From Akkermansiaceae bacterium (GTDB taxonomy: Bacteria > Verrucomicrobiota > Verrucomicrobiia > Verrucomicrobiales > Akkermansiaceae), in NCBI GenBank assembly GCA_017798145.1, contig CP059069.1, positions 4,201,226 to 4,265,225 on the forward strand: a DNA stretch of 64,000 nt, given 5' to 3'. Under the pieces are notes generated by a model. The model made no database searches. It worked only from the letters and a program-made list of their open reading frames with translations, and was not told the origin of the DNA. Of the stretch, positions 33,615 to 42,721 are shown piece by piece. Position 1 is the stretch's first letter, and every line of letters starts with the position of its first letter. The position numbers were made by a program, and so were the translations under genes.

Positions 33615-36578
33615 ATGTCCTACCCCAAAAAACTCATCGAGGTCTCCATCCCGCTCAAGGAGATCAACGATGCCTGTGCATACGAAAAGCTGCCAGGAAT
33701 CGGCCCTCATCCACGCGGGATCCATCATTGGTGGGCGCGGCGACCGCTGGCGGCAGCGCGGGCGGTATTGTTCTGTCAGCTTGTGGACGATCCTTCGGGC
33801 TACGCAGACGAGCTGGTGAAGGACAAGGCCCGCGCCAAGGCCACCGAGCAGGAACTGCTGATGGAACCGGAAGGCGAAAAGGATCTTTCCCCGCGGCTAC
33901 GCGAGCGCCTCATCGAGAAAGAGCGCGAGCGACTCCACGAGATGGTTCGCAAGCTGGTGGTCTGGGAAAATACCACCAACGAATCCCTCTTCAAGCAGGC
34001 CCAACAGGAAATCCTGAAATCCTGGCAGCGCCAACTCAAGCGTGAGGGCAAGCCGCTCGATACCCCCATGCCGCCGGTGCTCGATCCTTTCGCTGGTGGC
34101 GGAGCCATCCCACTGGAAGCCCAGCGCCTCGGGATGGAAGCCCACGCCTCCGACCTCAACCCTGTGGCGGTGCTTATCAACAAGGCGATGATCGAGATCC
34201 CACCCAAGTTCGCCGGACTGCCGCCGGTGAACCCGGAGTGGCAGGGCAAGACCAAGGAGGAAAAGGCCGCCACCACCTGGAAGGGCGCGCAGGGTCTCGC
34301 CGAAGACGTGCGGCACTATGGCCGGTGGATGCGAGAGGAGGCGAAGAAGCGCATCGGCCACCTCTACCCGCCCTACACACTCACGCAGGAACTCATTGAT
34401 GCCCGGCCCGACCTGATAAAGGCCGGCTACAAGGCGGGCGACGAGCTCACCGTCATCGCCTGGCTGTGGGCGCGCACGGTGCCCAGCCCGAACCCGGCGT
34501 TGCAGGGGAAACCTGTCCCGCTGGTCTCCTCCTTCTGGCTTTGCAAGAAAAAGGGCAAAGAAGCCTACGTCGAACCAGTTGTCGAAAATGGCGACTACCG
34601 CTTTGAAATTCGCGTCAGGAAGCCGAAGAACTCGGCGGCCGTGGAAGCGGGAACGAAAGCGACAGGACGCGGGTCTGATTTCCACTGCCTTGTCTCCGGT
34701 GTCGCGATCTCTGGAAACTACATCAAAGAGACAGGAAAAAGAGGACACATGGGGGCGGAGATCATGTCTGTTGTCTGTGAAGGGCAGCGAGGCCGAGTTT
34801 ACCTCCCGACTTCCGATGCCCAAGTCAAGGCAGCAGCATCTGCGAATCCAACATGGGCACCGAGTGGAAAGATCCCACGTCTAACGGGTGGGAGCTGCGA
34901 GCCCTATGGAATGGACGATTTCGGCAAACTCTTCACCCCCCGCCAACTCGTCGCCTTGACGACCTTTTCCGATCTGGTGGCAGAAGCGCGGAAGTGCATC
35001 CTCGCCGACACCCGAACCGCCGGTCACCTCCCCAACGATGACACCACCCTCGAACAATCCGGCATCGGCTCACACGCCTACGCCGATGCCGTGGCGGTGT
35101 ATTTGGCAAACGCTGTCAGTCGCTCAGTGGACTTCAACAATTCTTGCGTGGGCTGGAGATGCGGCAACGAAAAGATCATGAACCTGTTTAGCCGCCAGGC
35201 GATCCCGATGGTCTGGGATTATGGGGAAGCCAACATTCTAGCGGATGTTGTTGGCGGATTTGGCCCTAGCATCGAATACCAAACCAAGTGTTTCCGCTAC
35301 TTGCCCGCCAAACCTCAGGCGAAAGCCTTCCAACAGGATGCCCAAACCCATCGTTATGATGGCGAGCCAATCATTTCTTCAGATCCGCCGTATTACGACA
35401 ACATCGGTTATGCAGATTTATCCGATCTGTTCTATCTGTGGCAGCGGCGAACACTGAAGTCGGTATTTCCAAAACTGATGGGCGGCATTCTCGTTCCAAA
35501 AACCGACGAGCTGATAGCATCTACCTCCCGCCACGGCAGCAAGAAGAAGGCAGAGGACTTTTTCCTGAATGGGATGTCAGCGGTAGCGAAGCGTTGGGCG
35601 GAATTCTCTAACCCCAGTTTCCCGACTACCTTGTATTACGCGTTCAAGCAAAACGAGATCAAATCAGAGGGCCTCGTTTCAACGGGTTGGGCAACATTCC
35701 TTGGAGCTGTGATCGAGTCCGGATTCGCTGTCTTAGGCACATGGCCGATTCGCAGCGAACAATCAACGAGGGTACTAAGCCTTGGAAATTCCGCCCTTGC
35801 TTCTTCCATCGTCCTTGTCTGTCGGCAGAGAACCCAGACGGCAGAGACAATCACCAAGCGCGAGTTCATCGAGGCGCTTGAAGCCGAGCTGCCCGAGGCC
35901 TTGCGCGAACTCCAGCACGCCAACCTATCGCCGGTGGACTTGCCGCAATCTGCAATCGGTCCCGGCATGGCGATCTTTTCCCGCTACGCCGCCGTGATGA
36001 AGGGCGACGGCAAGCCGATGTCGGTCACCGAGGCGCTGCAGCTCATCAACCACGAGTTGGGCCATCTGCTCGACGGCCAAATCTCGGACATGGACCCGCA
36101 CACTCGCTTCGCCTGTAAGTGGTTCGCACAACACGGATTCTCTGCCGCCGCCTACGGCGACGCAGAACTCATCGCCACCGCCACCGACGTTTCCGTGCAA
36201 GGCGTGGTCGCAGCAGGCGTCCTCGAATCCGGAAAGGGCAAGGCCCGCTTGCTCAAGCCAGCCGAACTTCCGGGAGGATGGAGCCCGGAGGGCGACCCAC
36301 ACCTCACCGTCTGGGAAGTTGTCCACCACCTCATCCGCCTCGCCGAGAGCGGCGGCGATGGTGATTGCGCCAAAGTAATCGCCGCCCTCAGCCATACCCA
36401 GATCGCCGAGGCCCGCCAGCTGGCCTACCGCCTCTTCACCCTCTGCGATCAGCAGAAGTGGAGCGAACTCGCCCAGCCCTACAACCAGCTCGTCACCAAT
36501 TGGCAGGACTACAGCGACCTCGCAGCCCAACTCCCCGCCGCCGCAGCGAAACCCGTGCAGGCCAGCTTCGACCTTTGA
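33615..36578 (+). CDS. DUF1156 DNA adenine methyltransferase (COG1743-like)
   Basis: A 987-aa methyltransferase. It begins with the DUF1156 segment (KLIEVSIPLKEINDACAYEK ... HHWWARRPLAAARAVLF, residues 5-60). The SAM-binding motif is LDPFAGGGAIPLEAQRLG (about 155-173) and the catalytic motif is DPPYYDN (about 592-598), as in N6-adenine or N4-cytosine methylases. C-terminal residues 780-987 form a helical domain. Such enzymes are found with DUF499 ATPases and SNF2 helicases in defence islands and probably mark self DNA. It starts 35 bases after the chaperone frame ends. Confidence 0.9.
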   Translation: MSYPKKLIEVSIPLKEINDACAYEKLPGIGPHPRGIHHWWARRPLAAARAVLFCQLVDDPSGYADELVKDKARAKATEQELLMEPEGEKDLSPRLRERLIEKERERLHEMVRKLVVWENTTNESLFKQAQQEILKSWQRQLKREGKPLDTPMPPVLDPFAGGGAIPLEAQRLGMEAHASDLNPVAVLINKAMIEIPPKFAGLPPVNPEWQGKTKEEKAATTWKGAQGLAEDVRHYGRWMREEAKKRIGHLYPPYTLTQELIDARPDLIKAGYKAGDELTVIAWLWARTVPSPNPALQGKPVPLVSSFWLCKKKGKEAYVEPVVENGDYRFEIRVRKPKNSAAVEAGTKATGRGSDFHCLVSGVAISGNYIKETGKRGHMGAEIMSVVCEGQRGRVYLPTSDAQVKAAASANPTWAPSGKIPRLTGGSCEPYGMDDFGKLFTPRQLVALTTFSDLVAEARKCILADTRTAGHLPNDDTTLEQSGIGSHAYADAVAVYLANAVSRSVDFNNSCVGWRCGNEKIMNLFSRQAIPMVWDYGEANILADVVGGFGPSIEYQTKCFRYLPAKPQAKAFQQDAQTHRYDGEPIISSDPPYYDNIGYADLSDLFYLWQRRTLKSVFPKLMGGILVPKTDELIASTSRHGSKKKAEDFFLNGMSAVAKRWAEFSNPSFPTTLYYAFKQNEIKSEGLVSTGWATFLGAVIESGFAVLGTWPIRSEQSTRVLSLGNSALASSIVLVCRQRTQTAETITKREFIEALEAELPEALRELQHANLSPVDLPQSAIGPGMAIFSRYAAVMKGDGKPMSVTEALQLINHELGHLLDGQISDMDPHTRFACKWFAQHGFSAAAYGDAELIATATDVSVQGVVAAGVLESGKGKARLLKPAELPGGWSPEGDPHLTVWEVVHHLIRLAESGGDGDCAKVIAALSHTQIAEARQLAYRLFTLCDQQKWSELAQPYNQLVTNWQDYSDLAAQLPAAAAKPVQASFDL

Positions 36579-36581
36579 GCC

Positions 36582-36701
36582 ATGAAACTCGATCCCCACC
36601 ACTTCCGTCTCAAGGAGTATCTCAAGGAGCATCCCTTGAAAGTGTCGCCATGGTCGGGCGTGGCGTTCCGCTCCACCGCGCTGAATCTTGCATCAACCTG
36701 A
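36582..36701 (+). pseudogene. Short ORF, probable N-terminal remnant of a RES-domain-like gene
   Basis: A 39-codon frame (MKLDPHHFRLKEYLKEH ... PWSGVAFRSTALNLAS) starts 3 bases after the methyltransferase stop and ends 9 bases before the DUF499 start. The last part resembles the beginning of a RES-type NAD phosphorylase domain (W/F-SG-V-x-F/Y-R), but the rest is missing. It may be a truncated gene left when the array was rearranged, or simply a short peptide. The family assignment is weak. Confidence 0.35.
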
Positions 36702-36710
36702 ACCAATCCC

Positions 36711-39700
36711 ATGGCCCTATCCAACAAACAACGCGTCGGCCAGGCGCTCGAAGAACTCCAGCCCGCCCTGCTTGCCTACCTCGTCCCGATCCTCGACGAG
36801 GCCGCGACCGGTCCGCGCAAAGCCGAAATCGAACAGGCGATGCAGGAGTGCGAGGTCCGCACGGTGAACGGAACCCCCCACTGGGAAATCCAGGCCCTGC
36901 TGCGGATGGTGATCAAGTTGTGGGGGCCCCTGTTCACTCACCGCTTCGATAAGAACGAACGAACCCGCGTCCGCTCACTCGTTCACGAGGCCAACGACAT
37001 CCGCAACCGCTGGGCGCACGACATGCCGTTTTCCTATGACGACACCTACCGCGACCTAGACACACTCGGTCGCGTGGCTGAGGCCATTGATGGCCGTGAT
37101 GCCCATGAGAAACTGCGCGAAATGGCCAAGGCCGTCATGCGAGTCCAGTTTCAGGAAGAAGCGCGACGCGAAACCCGCCGCACCTCAGCCATGGAGGGCA
37201 CCCCGCTCCCGGCACTGAAGCCTTGGCGCGAGGTCATCGCACCGCACACGGACGTGGCCAAGGGCAATTTCCTCGAAGCGGAATTTGTGGCCGACCTCCA
37301 CGCCGTCCACTATGGACTGGCCAATTCGGAATACGGCGACCCACGGGAGTTCTTCGCCCGCACATTCCTGACCGACGGCCTCAAAGACCTCCTCAAGCGC
37401 GCACTCAGCCGCCTGAACGGAAATGGCGGCAGCCCGGTTCTGGAACTCAAGACCAACTTCGGCGGAGGCAAGACCCACTCGCTGCTCGCCCTCTATCATC
37501 TTTTCGGAGACACGAAAGCAACCCAGCTCGCTGGCATGGATGGTCTGCTCCGCGAGACCGGCGTCAACGATACACCAGCCACACGAAGGGTGGTGATCGC
37601 CGGCCACCAGCTTGGCGTCAACCAGCCCCGGAAGAAACCCGATGGTATTGTGGTGCGCACGCTCTGGGGTGAAATTGCCCACCAACTCGGTGGGGCGGCG
37701 GCCTACGAGAAAATCCGCAGCTCGGATGAATCCGGCACCAATCCGGGAGCTGAAGTACTCGCCGATCTCATGCGGGAGGCCGGCCCCTGTCTCATTCTCA
37801 TCGACGAGTGGGTTGCCTACCTGCGCGAAACTGTCGATACCCAAGGTCTCGCAGCCGGCTCCTACGAATCAAACTTCGGTTTCGCCCAGTCCATTACTGA
37901 AGCAGCCAAGGTGGTTCCCCAAGCGCTGGTCGTAGCATCACTTCCCGCCTCCCGAATCGAGATGGGCGGAGCACGGGGAGAAGCGGCGTTCGAGCAACTC
38001 TCCAATCTGTTCCAGCGTGTTGCCACTCCATGGCAATCCATCCGCACCGAGGAAGGCTACGAAATCGTTCGCCGCCGCCTCTTCGAGAGCCACCTCGACT
38101 ACCCGGCGCGCGACGCGGTCGTGAAAGCCTTCCATGAACTTTACAGCAGCTCCAAAGGCGGTTTCCCGTCCAACTGTTCGGAACTTGCCTACCGCCGCAA
38201 GCTCGATGCCTGCTACCCGATCCATCCGGAACTCTTCGACAAGCTCGACGGTGTCTGGTCCACGCTGGAGAAGTTCCAGAAAACCCGTGGCGTACTCCGT
38301 TTCATGGCTGCTGTGATTTCCGAGCTCTGGCAGCGCGACGACCGCAACCTGCTCATCATGCCCGCCTCGGTTTCGCTCGACAGCCCCAGGGTTTCCAGCG
38401 TCATCAAGGAAGTCCTCCCCGGCGGTGGAAGCTGGGACGGCGTGATCCATACCGACATCGACGGCCAAGGAGCTCAAGCGCACCTCATTGACAGCGAAAA
38501 CAGCGGCCTCGGGAAATACTCCGCCTGCCGCCGCGTCGCCCGCTCTATCTTCATCGCCGCCGCTCCCACCAGCGGCCCCAACCGCGGCGTGGACGATCAG
38601 CACCTTCTGCTCGCGTGCACCCAGCCCGGTGAGAATCCGGAAAAATTCGGCGATGCCCTGCGCCGTCTGTCCGACCGCGCGACCTACCTTTACCGTGATG
38701 CCTCGCGTTCTTGGTTCGCCCTGCAGCCCAGCGTCACCCGCTTGGCCAAGGACCGCGCCAAATCCATCCTCGAAAGCGACCAGGTCGATGCGGAAATCCT
38801 CAAACGCCTAGCCAAGTGGGAGGGCCGCAGCGCATTCCCCGGCGGCACCCAGCTCGCGGCCAATCCTGCCGACATCGCCGACGAGCCGGCCACGCGACTC
38901 ATCATCCTGCCTCCCAGTGCTCCGGTCACCAAATCTCCGGATGGCACACCCGGCCAAATCCTTGCCGGAGAATTGCTCACCCAAGCGGCCAATCGCCCGC
39001 GCACACATCGCAACGGATTAGTCTTCCTCGCTGCGGAAGAATCCCAGCTGCAGCGGCTGCGCGAGTCCACCTCCTCCCTGCTCGCTTGGCGCGGCATCGA
39101 TCGCGGTCAGGACAGCCTCGAACTCACCGCCGCCGACAAGAAAATGGCCGTCTCCAAAGTCGAGGAATTCGAGAAGACCACCACCGCACAGCTCGGCGAT
39201 GCCTGGAGCATGATCCTCGTTCCCGAATCCAAAAACCCAAAAAGCCCGGAGATCACATGGCTCGCAATTCCTTGTGCTGGGCACGACGACAAGCCCCGCT
39301 CCGTGCGCAAAAAACTCTGCGACAAGGAAATCCTCCACCAATCGTTCAACCCCTTCCATCTCCACCGTGAGTTGGATCGCCACCTCTGGGGTATGAAAAA
39401 CCACATCTCCACACGTGAGGTCGCGTCCGCATTCGCCACATTCCTGTTCCTGCCGAAACTGCTGCACCCGGATCTCCTCGTGGAAGCCATCCGCAACGCC
39501 TTCAGTGGAAATAGTCTGATGCCCGATTTCTTCGCCTATGCGGAAGCATACGACTCGGACGAAGACAGATACCTCGGCCTCTACACCACTGAGCGTCCGC
39601 CTTCCGTCCAGATCGGCGACAGTCTGCTAATCAAACCCGACGCGGCCATGGCTCAAGCCGCAACGACACATCCACCTGACTCCGGCCTCGGCCAGCCAAC

Positions 39701-40016
39701 ACACCCCACGCAAGCGGGCAACGGAACAACCACGCCCACAACCACAGGAACCGGCACAAGCCCGCAGCCTGCCCCGCAAGCGGCGACAAAGACGAGATTC
39801 TACGGCTCAGTCGAAATCGCCCCACAAAAAGTCAGCTCCTCCGTCCAGAAGGTCGTGGACGAAGTGATCCAACACCTCTCCGCGAAATACGGCAGCAAGC
39901 TCACGATTAGCCTCGAAATCGAAGCAGAGAGCGACAGCGGCTTCGACGAAAACACCGTCCGCATCGTCTCCGAGAACGCGAATACCCTTGGATTCAAGGA
40001 GAAGGGATTTGAATAG
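36711..40016 (+). CDS. DUF499 AAA+ ATPase with N-terminal HEPN-like domain
   Basis: An 1101-aa COG1483-type ATPase. Residues 1-130 look like a Swt1-type HEPN domain, with RNRWAH (R-x4-H) near residue 97. Walker A is FGGGKTH (about 249-255, in KTNFGGGKTHSLLALYHL, the DUF499 hallmark) and Walker B LILIDEW near residue 362. A Pro/Thr/Gly-rich linker (about 985-1025) precedes a small C-terminal domain. DUF499 ATPases pair with DUF1156 methylases in defence islands. The HEPN motif suggests an RNA-cleaving activity, which is inference. Confidence 0.85.
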   Translation: MALSNKQRVGQALEELQPALLAYLVPILDEAATGPRKAEIEQAMQECEVRTVNGTPHWEIQALLRMVIKLWGPLFTHRFDKNERTRVRSLVHEANDIRNRWAHDMPFSYDDTYRDLDTLGRVAEAIDGRDAHEKLREMAKAVMRVQFQEEARRETRRTSAMEGTPLPALKPWREVIAPHTDVAKGNFLEAEFVADLHAVHYGLANSEYGDPREFFARTFLTDGLKDLLKRALSRLNGNGGSPVLELKTNFGGGKTHSLLALYHLFGDTKATQLAGMDGLLRETGVNDTPATRRVVIAGHQLGVNQPRKKPDGIVVRTLWGEIAHQLGGAAAYEKIRSSDESGTNPGAEVLADLMREAGPCLILIDEWVAYLRETVDTQGLAAGSYESNFGFAQSITEAAKVVPQALVVASLPASRIEMGGARGEAAFEQLSNLFQRVATPWQSIRTEEGYEIVRRRLFESHLDYPARDAVVKAFHELYSSSKGGFPSNCSELAYRRKLDACYPIHPELFDKLDGVWSTLEKFQKTRGVLRFMAAVISELWQRDDRNLLIMPASVSLDSPRVSSVIKEVLPGGGSWDGVIHTDIDGQGAQAHLIDSENSGLGKYSACRRVARSIFIAAAPTSGPNRGVDDQHLLLACTQPGENPEKFGDALRRLSDRATYLYRDASRSWFALQPSVTRLAKDRAKSILESDQVDAEILKRLAKWEGRSAFPGGTQLAANPADIADEPATRLIILPPSAPVTKSPDGTPGQILAGELLTQAANRPRTHRNGLVFLAAEESQLQRLRESTSSLLAWRGIDRGQDSLELTAADKKMAVSKVEEFEKTTTAQLGDAWSMILVPESKNPKSPEITWLAIPCAGHDDKPRSVRKKLCDKEILHQSFNPFHLHRELDRHLWGMKNHISTREVASAFATFLFLPKLLHPDLLVEAIRNAFSGNSLMPDFFAYAEAYDSDEDRYLGLYTTERPPSVQIGDSLLIKPDAAMAQAATTHPPDSGLGQPTHPTQAGNGTTTPTTTGTGTSPQPAPQAATKTRFYGSVEIAPQKVSSSVQKVVDEVIQHLSAKYGSKLTISLEIEAESDSGFDENTVRIVSENANTLGFKEKGFE

Positions 40017-40030
40017 AACCCGCAATCTCT

Positions 40031-42721
40031 ATGGCCACCACTCCGAGACTACTGCCGACTGCGAAGATCCGGACGGAGCTCATCGAGCTCTTTCACGGGT
40101 TAGGCAGCGATCTCGCAAAGTGGCTGCATGGTCAGTTCCTGCGCCATGGCGGGAAGAACTGGTGGAGGCACCACGTCTGTGAGGTCGTCCAGGAGCGGGA
40201 CCAACAGCGAATCGCGGATGGCGAGTGGAAGGAGCTCGCGGACATGGATCTCGGCTCCCTGCTGGGTTTGCTTCAAGCCAACTTCCGTTTCTTGAAGTCC
40301 CGCAGGGCGCTGGACAAGGAAGCTCGCGATACGATCCGAGCCATGAAGGAGGTCCGTAATCGCTGCGAAGGTCACTGGCCGGTCAAGGGCATTCCTCTGA
40401 CGGAGTTCGCGGTGCATCTCGCGGCGATCCGAGCCTTCTCGGGACTGATCGGCGGCGGTAAGGCACGAGCCGAGCAGATCGATGCTGCCGAGCGTAGCCT
40501 AGAGGCCCTCAAAGAACGCGGCGATGACGACGTCGTTGAAGAGTCCCAGCCGAAGGAGGATGCGCAGCCGCCGTTCATTCTCACCCCGGAGAAGCGCCTA
40601 GCGGACTATTTCGGAGATGAGGCCCTTACTCCGTCCCAGCAACGCGCCGTCGATGAGCTCCAGCGCTTTCTGGACAGCTCGGATGAGCATTGCTTTATCC
40701 TGCGCGGCTATGCAGGAACCGGGAAAACCTTCCTGATCGGAGGCCTTGTTCGGTACCTGCAGGCAGTTCACCGGAAGCCTGAAATGATGGCTCCACGGGC
40801 AAGGGCCGCCCACGTGCTTCGTGATCGGCATCAGGTTGACGCCAGCACCGTGCACCGTCACATCTACTCCCTTGCTGCGCTCAAGGAATACCGCGAGGTC
40901 GATGAGAATGGGGACGTGACCTACAAGTTCTACTTTGAGCTGAAGAACAACGACCTTGAACACGACACCGTCTTCATCGTCGACGAGGCATCAATGCTCT
41001 CCGACGTCTACTCGGAGTCCGAGTTCATGCACTTTGGCTCCGGACGCCTTCTCAGTGACTTGCTGCGCTACATCAATTTCGATGCCAACGACTACCGGAA
41101 GAAGCTGATCCTCGTGGGTGATGACGCGCAGCTCCCACCCGTCGGAATGAACAAGTCACCGGCCCTTGATGCGGAGTATCTCCGGAAGAAGTGCTTCATC
41201 CGAAGCAATGGCTGTGAACTGACGGACGTCGTTCGCCAGGTCGATTCGAGCCCGGTGCTGGAGAATGCCACCAAAATGCGTGAGCTCCTTCGTACCCAGC
41301 GTTTCCCCAGCTTTGACTTTGTGTCAGACGGGAAGGCGATCCGGGAGCTTCGCCCCGACGAGTTTGTCGAGACCTTTGTCCGGGAGCGCGATCCGTCGTC
41401 CATCAACCGCTCGGTGATCGTGGCGGACACGAATGCCAAGACGAAGGATTACAACGATGCCGTGCGAAGCCGGTTGTTTCCGGGAAGCGCCAGCATTGTG
41501 CCCGGAGATCAGATCATTGTGGTCCGGAACAACTACCGATACGAACGCGCCCTTCTGAATGGCCAGATGGGCCTGATCGTGGACTGCGCGGATCAGACTG
41601 AGGTTCGCAAGGTGCCCCTGAATGTTCCGGACGAAACTGGGAAACGAAAGATCGAGATGATCAAGCTGGAGTTCCGGGAGGCCAAACTTAGGTTCCCCCA
41701 CGATCGGGAGGGGCATTTCGACATCACCTGCAAGATCTCGGAAGACTGCCTGCAGAACAGGGATGCGGACATTTCCTCAAACTACTCGAAGGCGCTCTAC
41801 GTCGACTTCAAAGAGCGCCACCCAGACCTGAAGCCCGGCCAGCCGGAGTTCAAGGAGGCCTTGAAGTCCGACCCTTACTTCAACGCGGTGATGCTCAAAT
41901 ACGGCTACGCCATCACCTGTCACAAAGCACAGGGTGGAGAGTGGGTGACTGTGTTCGTGGATTTCTCGGGTAAGAACAAACTCAACGCAGATGGGATTCG
42001 CTGGAGCTACACAGCGCTCACCCGGGCTGAGACCTCGGTCGTCGCCACGAACGCTCTTCACCACACTATTCTGACGCCGAAGAAGGGGCTTGTCCGCCCC
42101 TTCAAGGTGGAGACACCGTCCGCCCCGTCAACGGACGCTTCTACTTCGATCCAAGCCCATGGCTCGACCGAGACCATGAAATCCTCAGATGCGGTGAATC
42201 CCGGCGCAGCGATTAAGTCTCTCGTCGAAGCGCTCCTCCCGGAGGGCTGGAAAATCGTAGGAACTCGCAGTCACCAATACCAAGAACGCGTCATTCTGGG
42301 CGTGGCTGAGAAACAAATCACTGTCGCGGTTCACTACAAGTCGAACCACCGCGTCAGCCGGGTTCAGATCATGCCGAAGAACGGTCAGGATGAGCTGGAC
42401 CAACAGGCATCGAACATTCTGGCACCCCTGAAAGGGCAGACTCTCGTTCCTGATGGAAGTGCATCCTCGAATGTTCGGGAGTCGCACGCTGCCTTCGTTA
42501 AGGCCTTGGAGGAAAAGTTCAGTCCGCGAGGGGTAGAAGTCGTCTTCCTCAAGTCTAATACCGAGTATCATCTGGTTACTCGACTGCGCGCCGGAATGGC
42601 CGAGGGAACCGTCAACTATCACTTCGACGGGAAGGGCACCTTGAGCAGCTGCCTTCCGCACTCGGATTGTCCCGATACAATCATCGAAATCCTCCAAGGA
42701 ATACACCCGATCCATGGCTGA
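40031..42721 (+). CDS. RecD-like superfamily 1 helicase with N-terminal HEPN-like domain
   Basis: An 896-aa protein, 15 bases after the DUF499 gene. Residues 1-150 form a second Swt1-type HEPN-like domain with RNRCEGH (R-x5-H) near residue 109. The helicase has Walker A GYAGTGKTF (about 226-234), FIVDEASML near 316, a GDDAQLPPVG motif near 362, and the RecD/UvrD C-terminal motif CHKAQGGEW ... WSYTALTRAE (about 631-667). About 200 residues after the helicase form an extra domain of unknown type. It probably unwinds DNA in the array's mechanism. Confidence 0.85.
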   Translation: MATTPRLLPTAKIRTELIELFHGLGSDLAKWLHGQFLRHGGKNWWRHHVCEVVQERDQQRIADGEWKELADMDLGSLLGLLQANFRFLKSRRALDKEARDTIRAMKEVRNRCEGHWPVKGIPLTEFAVHLAAIRAFSGLIGGGKARAEQIDAAERSLEALKERGDDDVVEESQPKEDAQPPFILTPEKRLADYFGDEALTPSQQRAVDELQRFLDSSDEHCFILRGYAGTGKTFLIGGLVRYLQAVHRKPEMMAPRARAAHVLRDRHQVDASTVHRHIYSLAALKEYREVDENGDVTYKFYFELKNNDLEHDTVFIVDEASMLSDVYSESEFMHFGSGRLLSDLLRYINFDANDYRKKLILVGDDAQLPPVGMNKSPALDAEYLRKKCFIRSNGCELTDVVRQVDSSPVLENATKMRELLRTQRFPSFDFVSDGKAIRELRPDEFVETFVRERDPSSINRSVIVADTNAKTKDYNDAVRSRLFPGSASIVPGDQIIVVRNNYRYERALLNGQMGLIVDCADQTEVRKVPLNVPDETGKRKIEMIKLEFREAKLRFPHDREGHFDITCKISEDCLQNRDADISSNYSKALYVDFKERHPDLKPGQPEFKEALKSDPYFNAVMLKYGYAITCHKAQGGEWVTVFVDFSGKNKLNADGIRWSYTALTRAETSVVATNALHHTILTPKKGLVRPFKVETPSAPSTDASTSIQAHGSTETMKSSDAVNPGAAIKSLVEALLPEGWKIVGTRSHQYQERVILGVAEKQITVAVHYKSNHRVSRVQIMPKNGQDELDQQASNILAPLKGQTLVPDGSASSNVRESHAAFVKALEEKFSPRGVEVVFLKSNTEYHLVTRLRAGMAEGTVNYHFDGKGTLSSCLPHSDCPDTIIEILQGIHPIHG

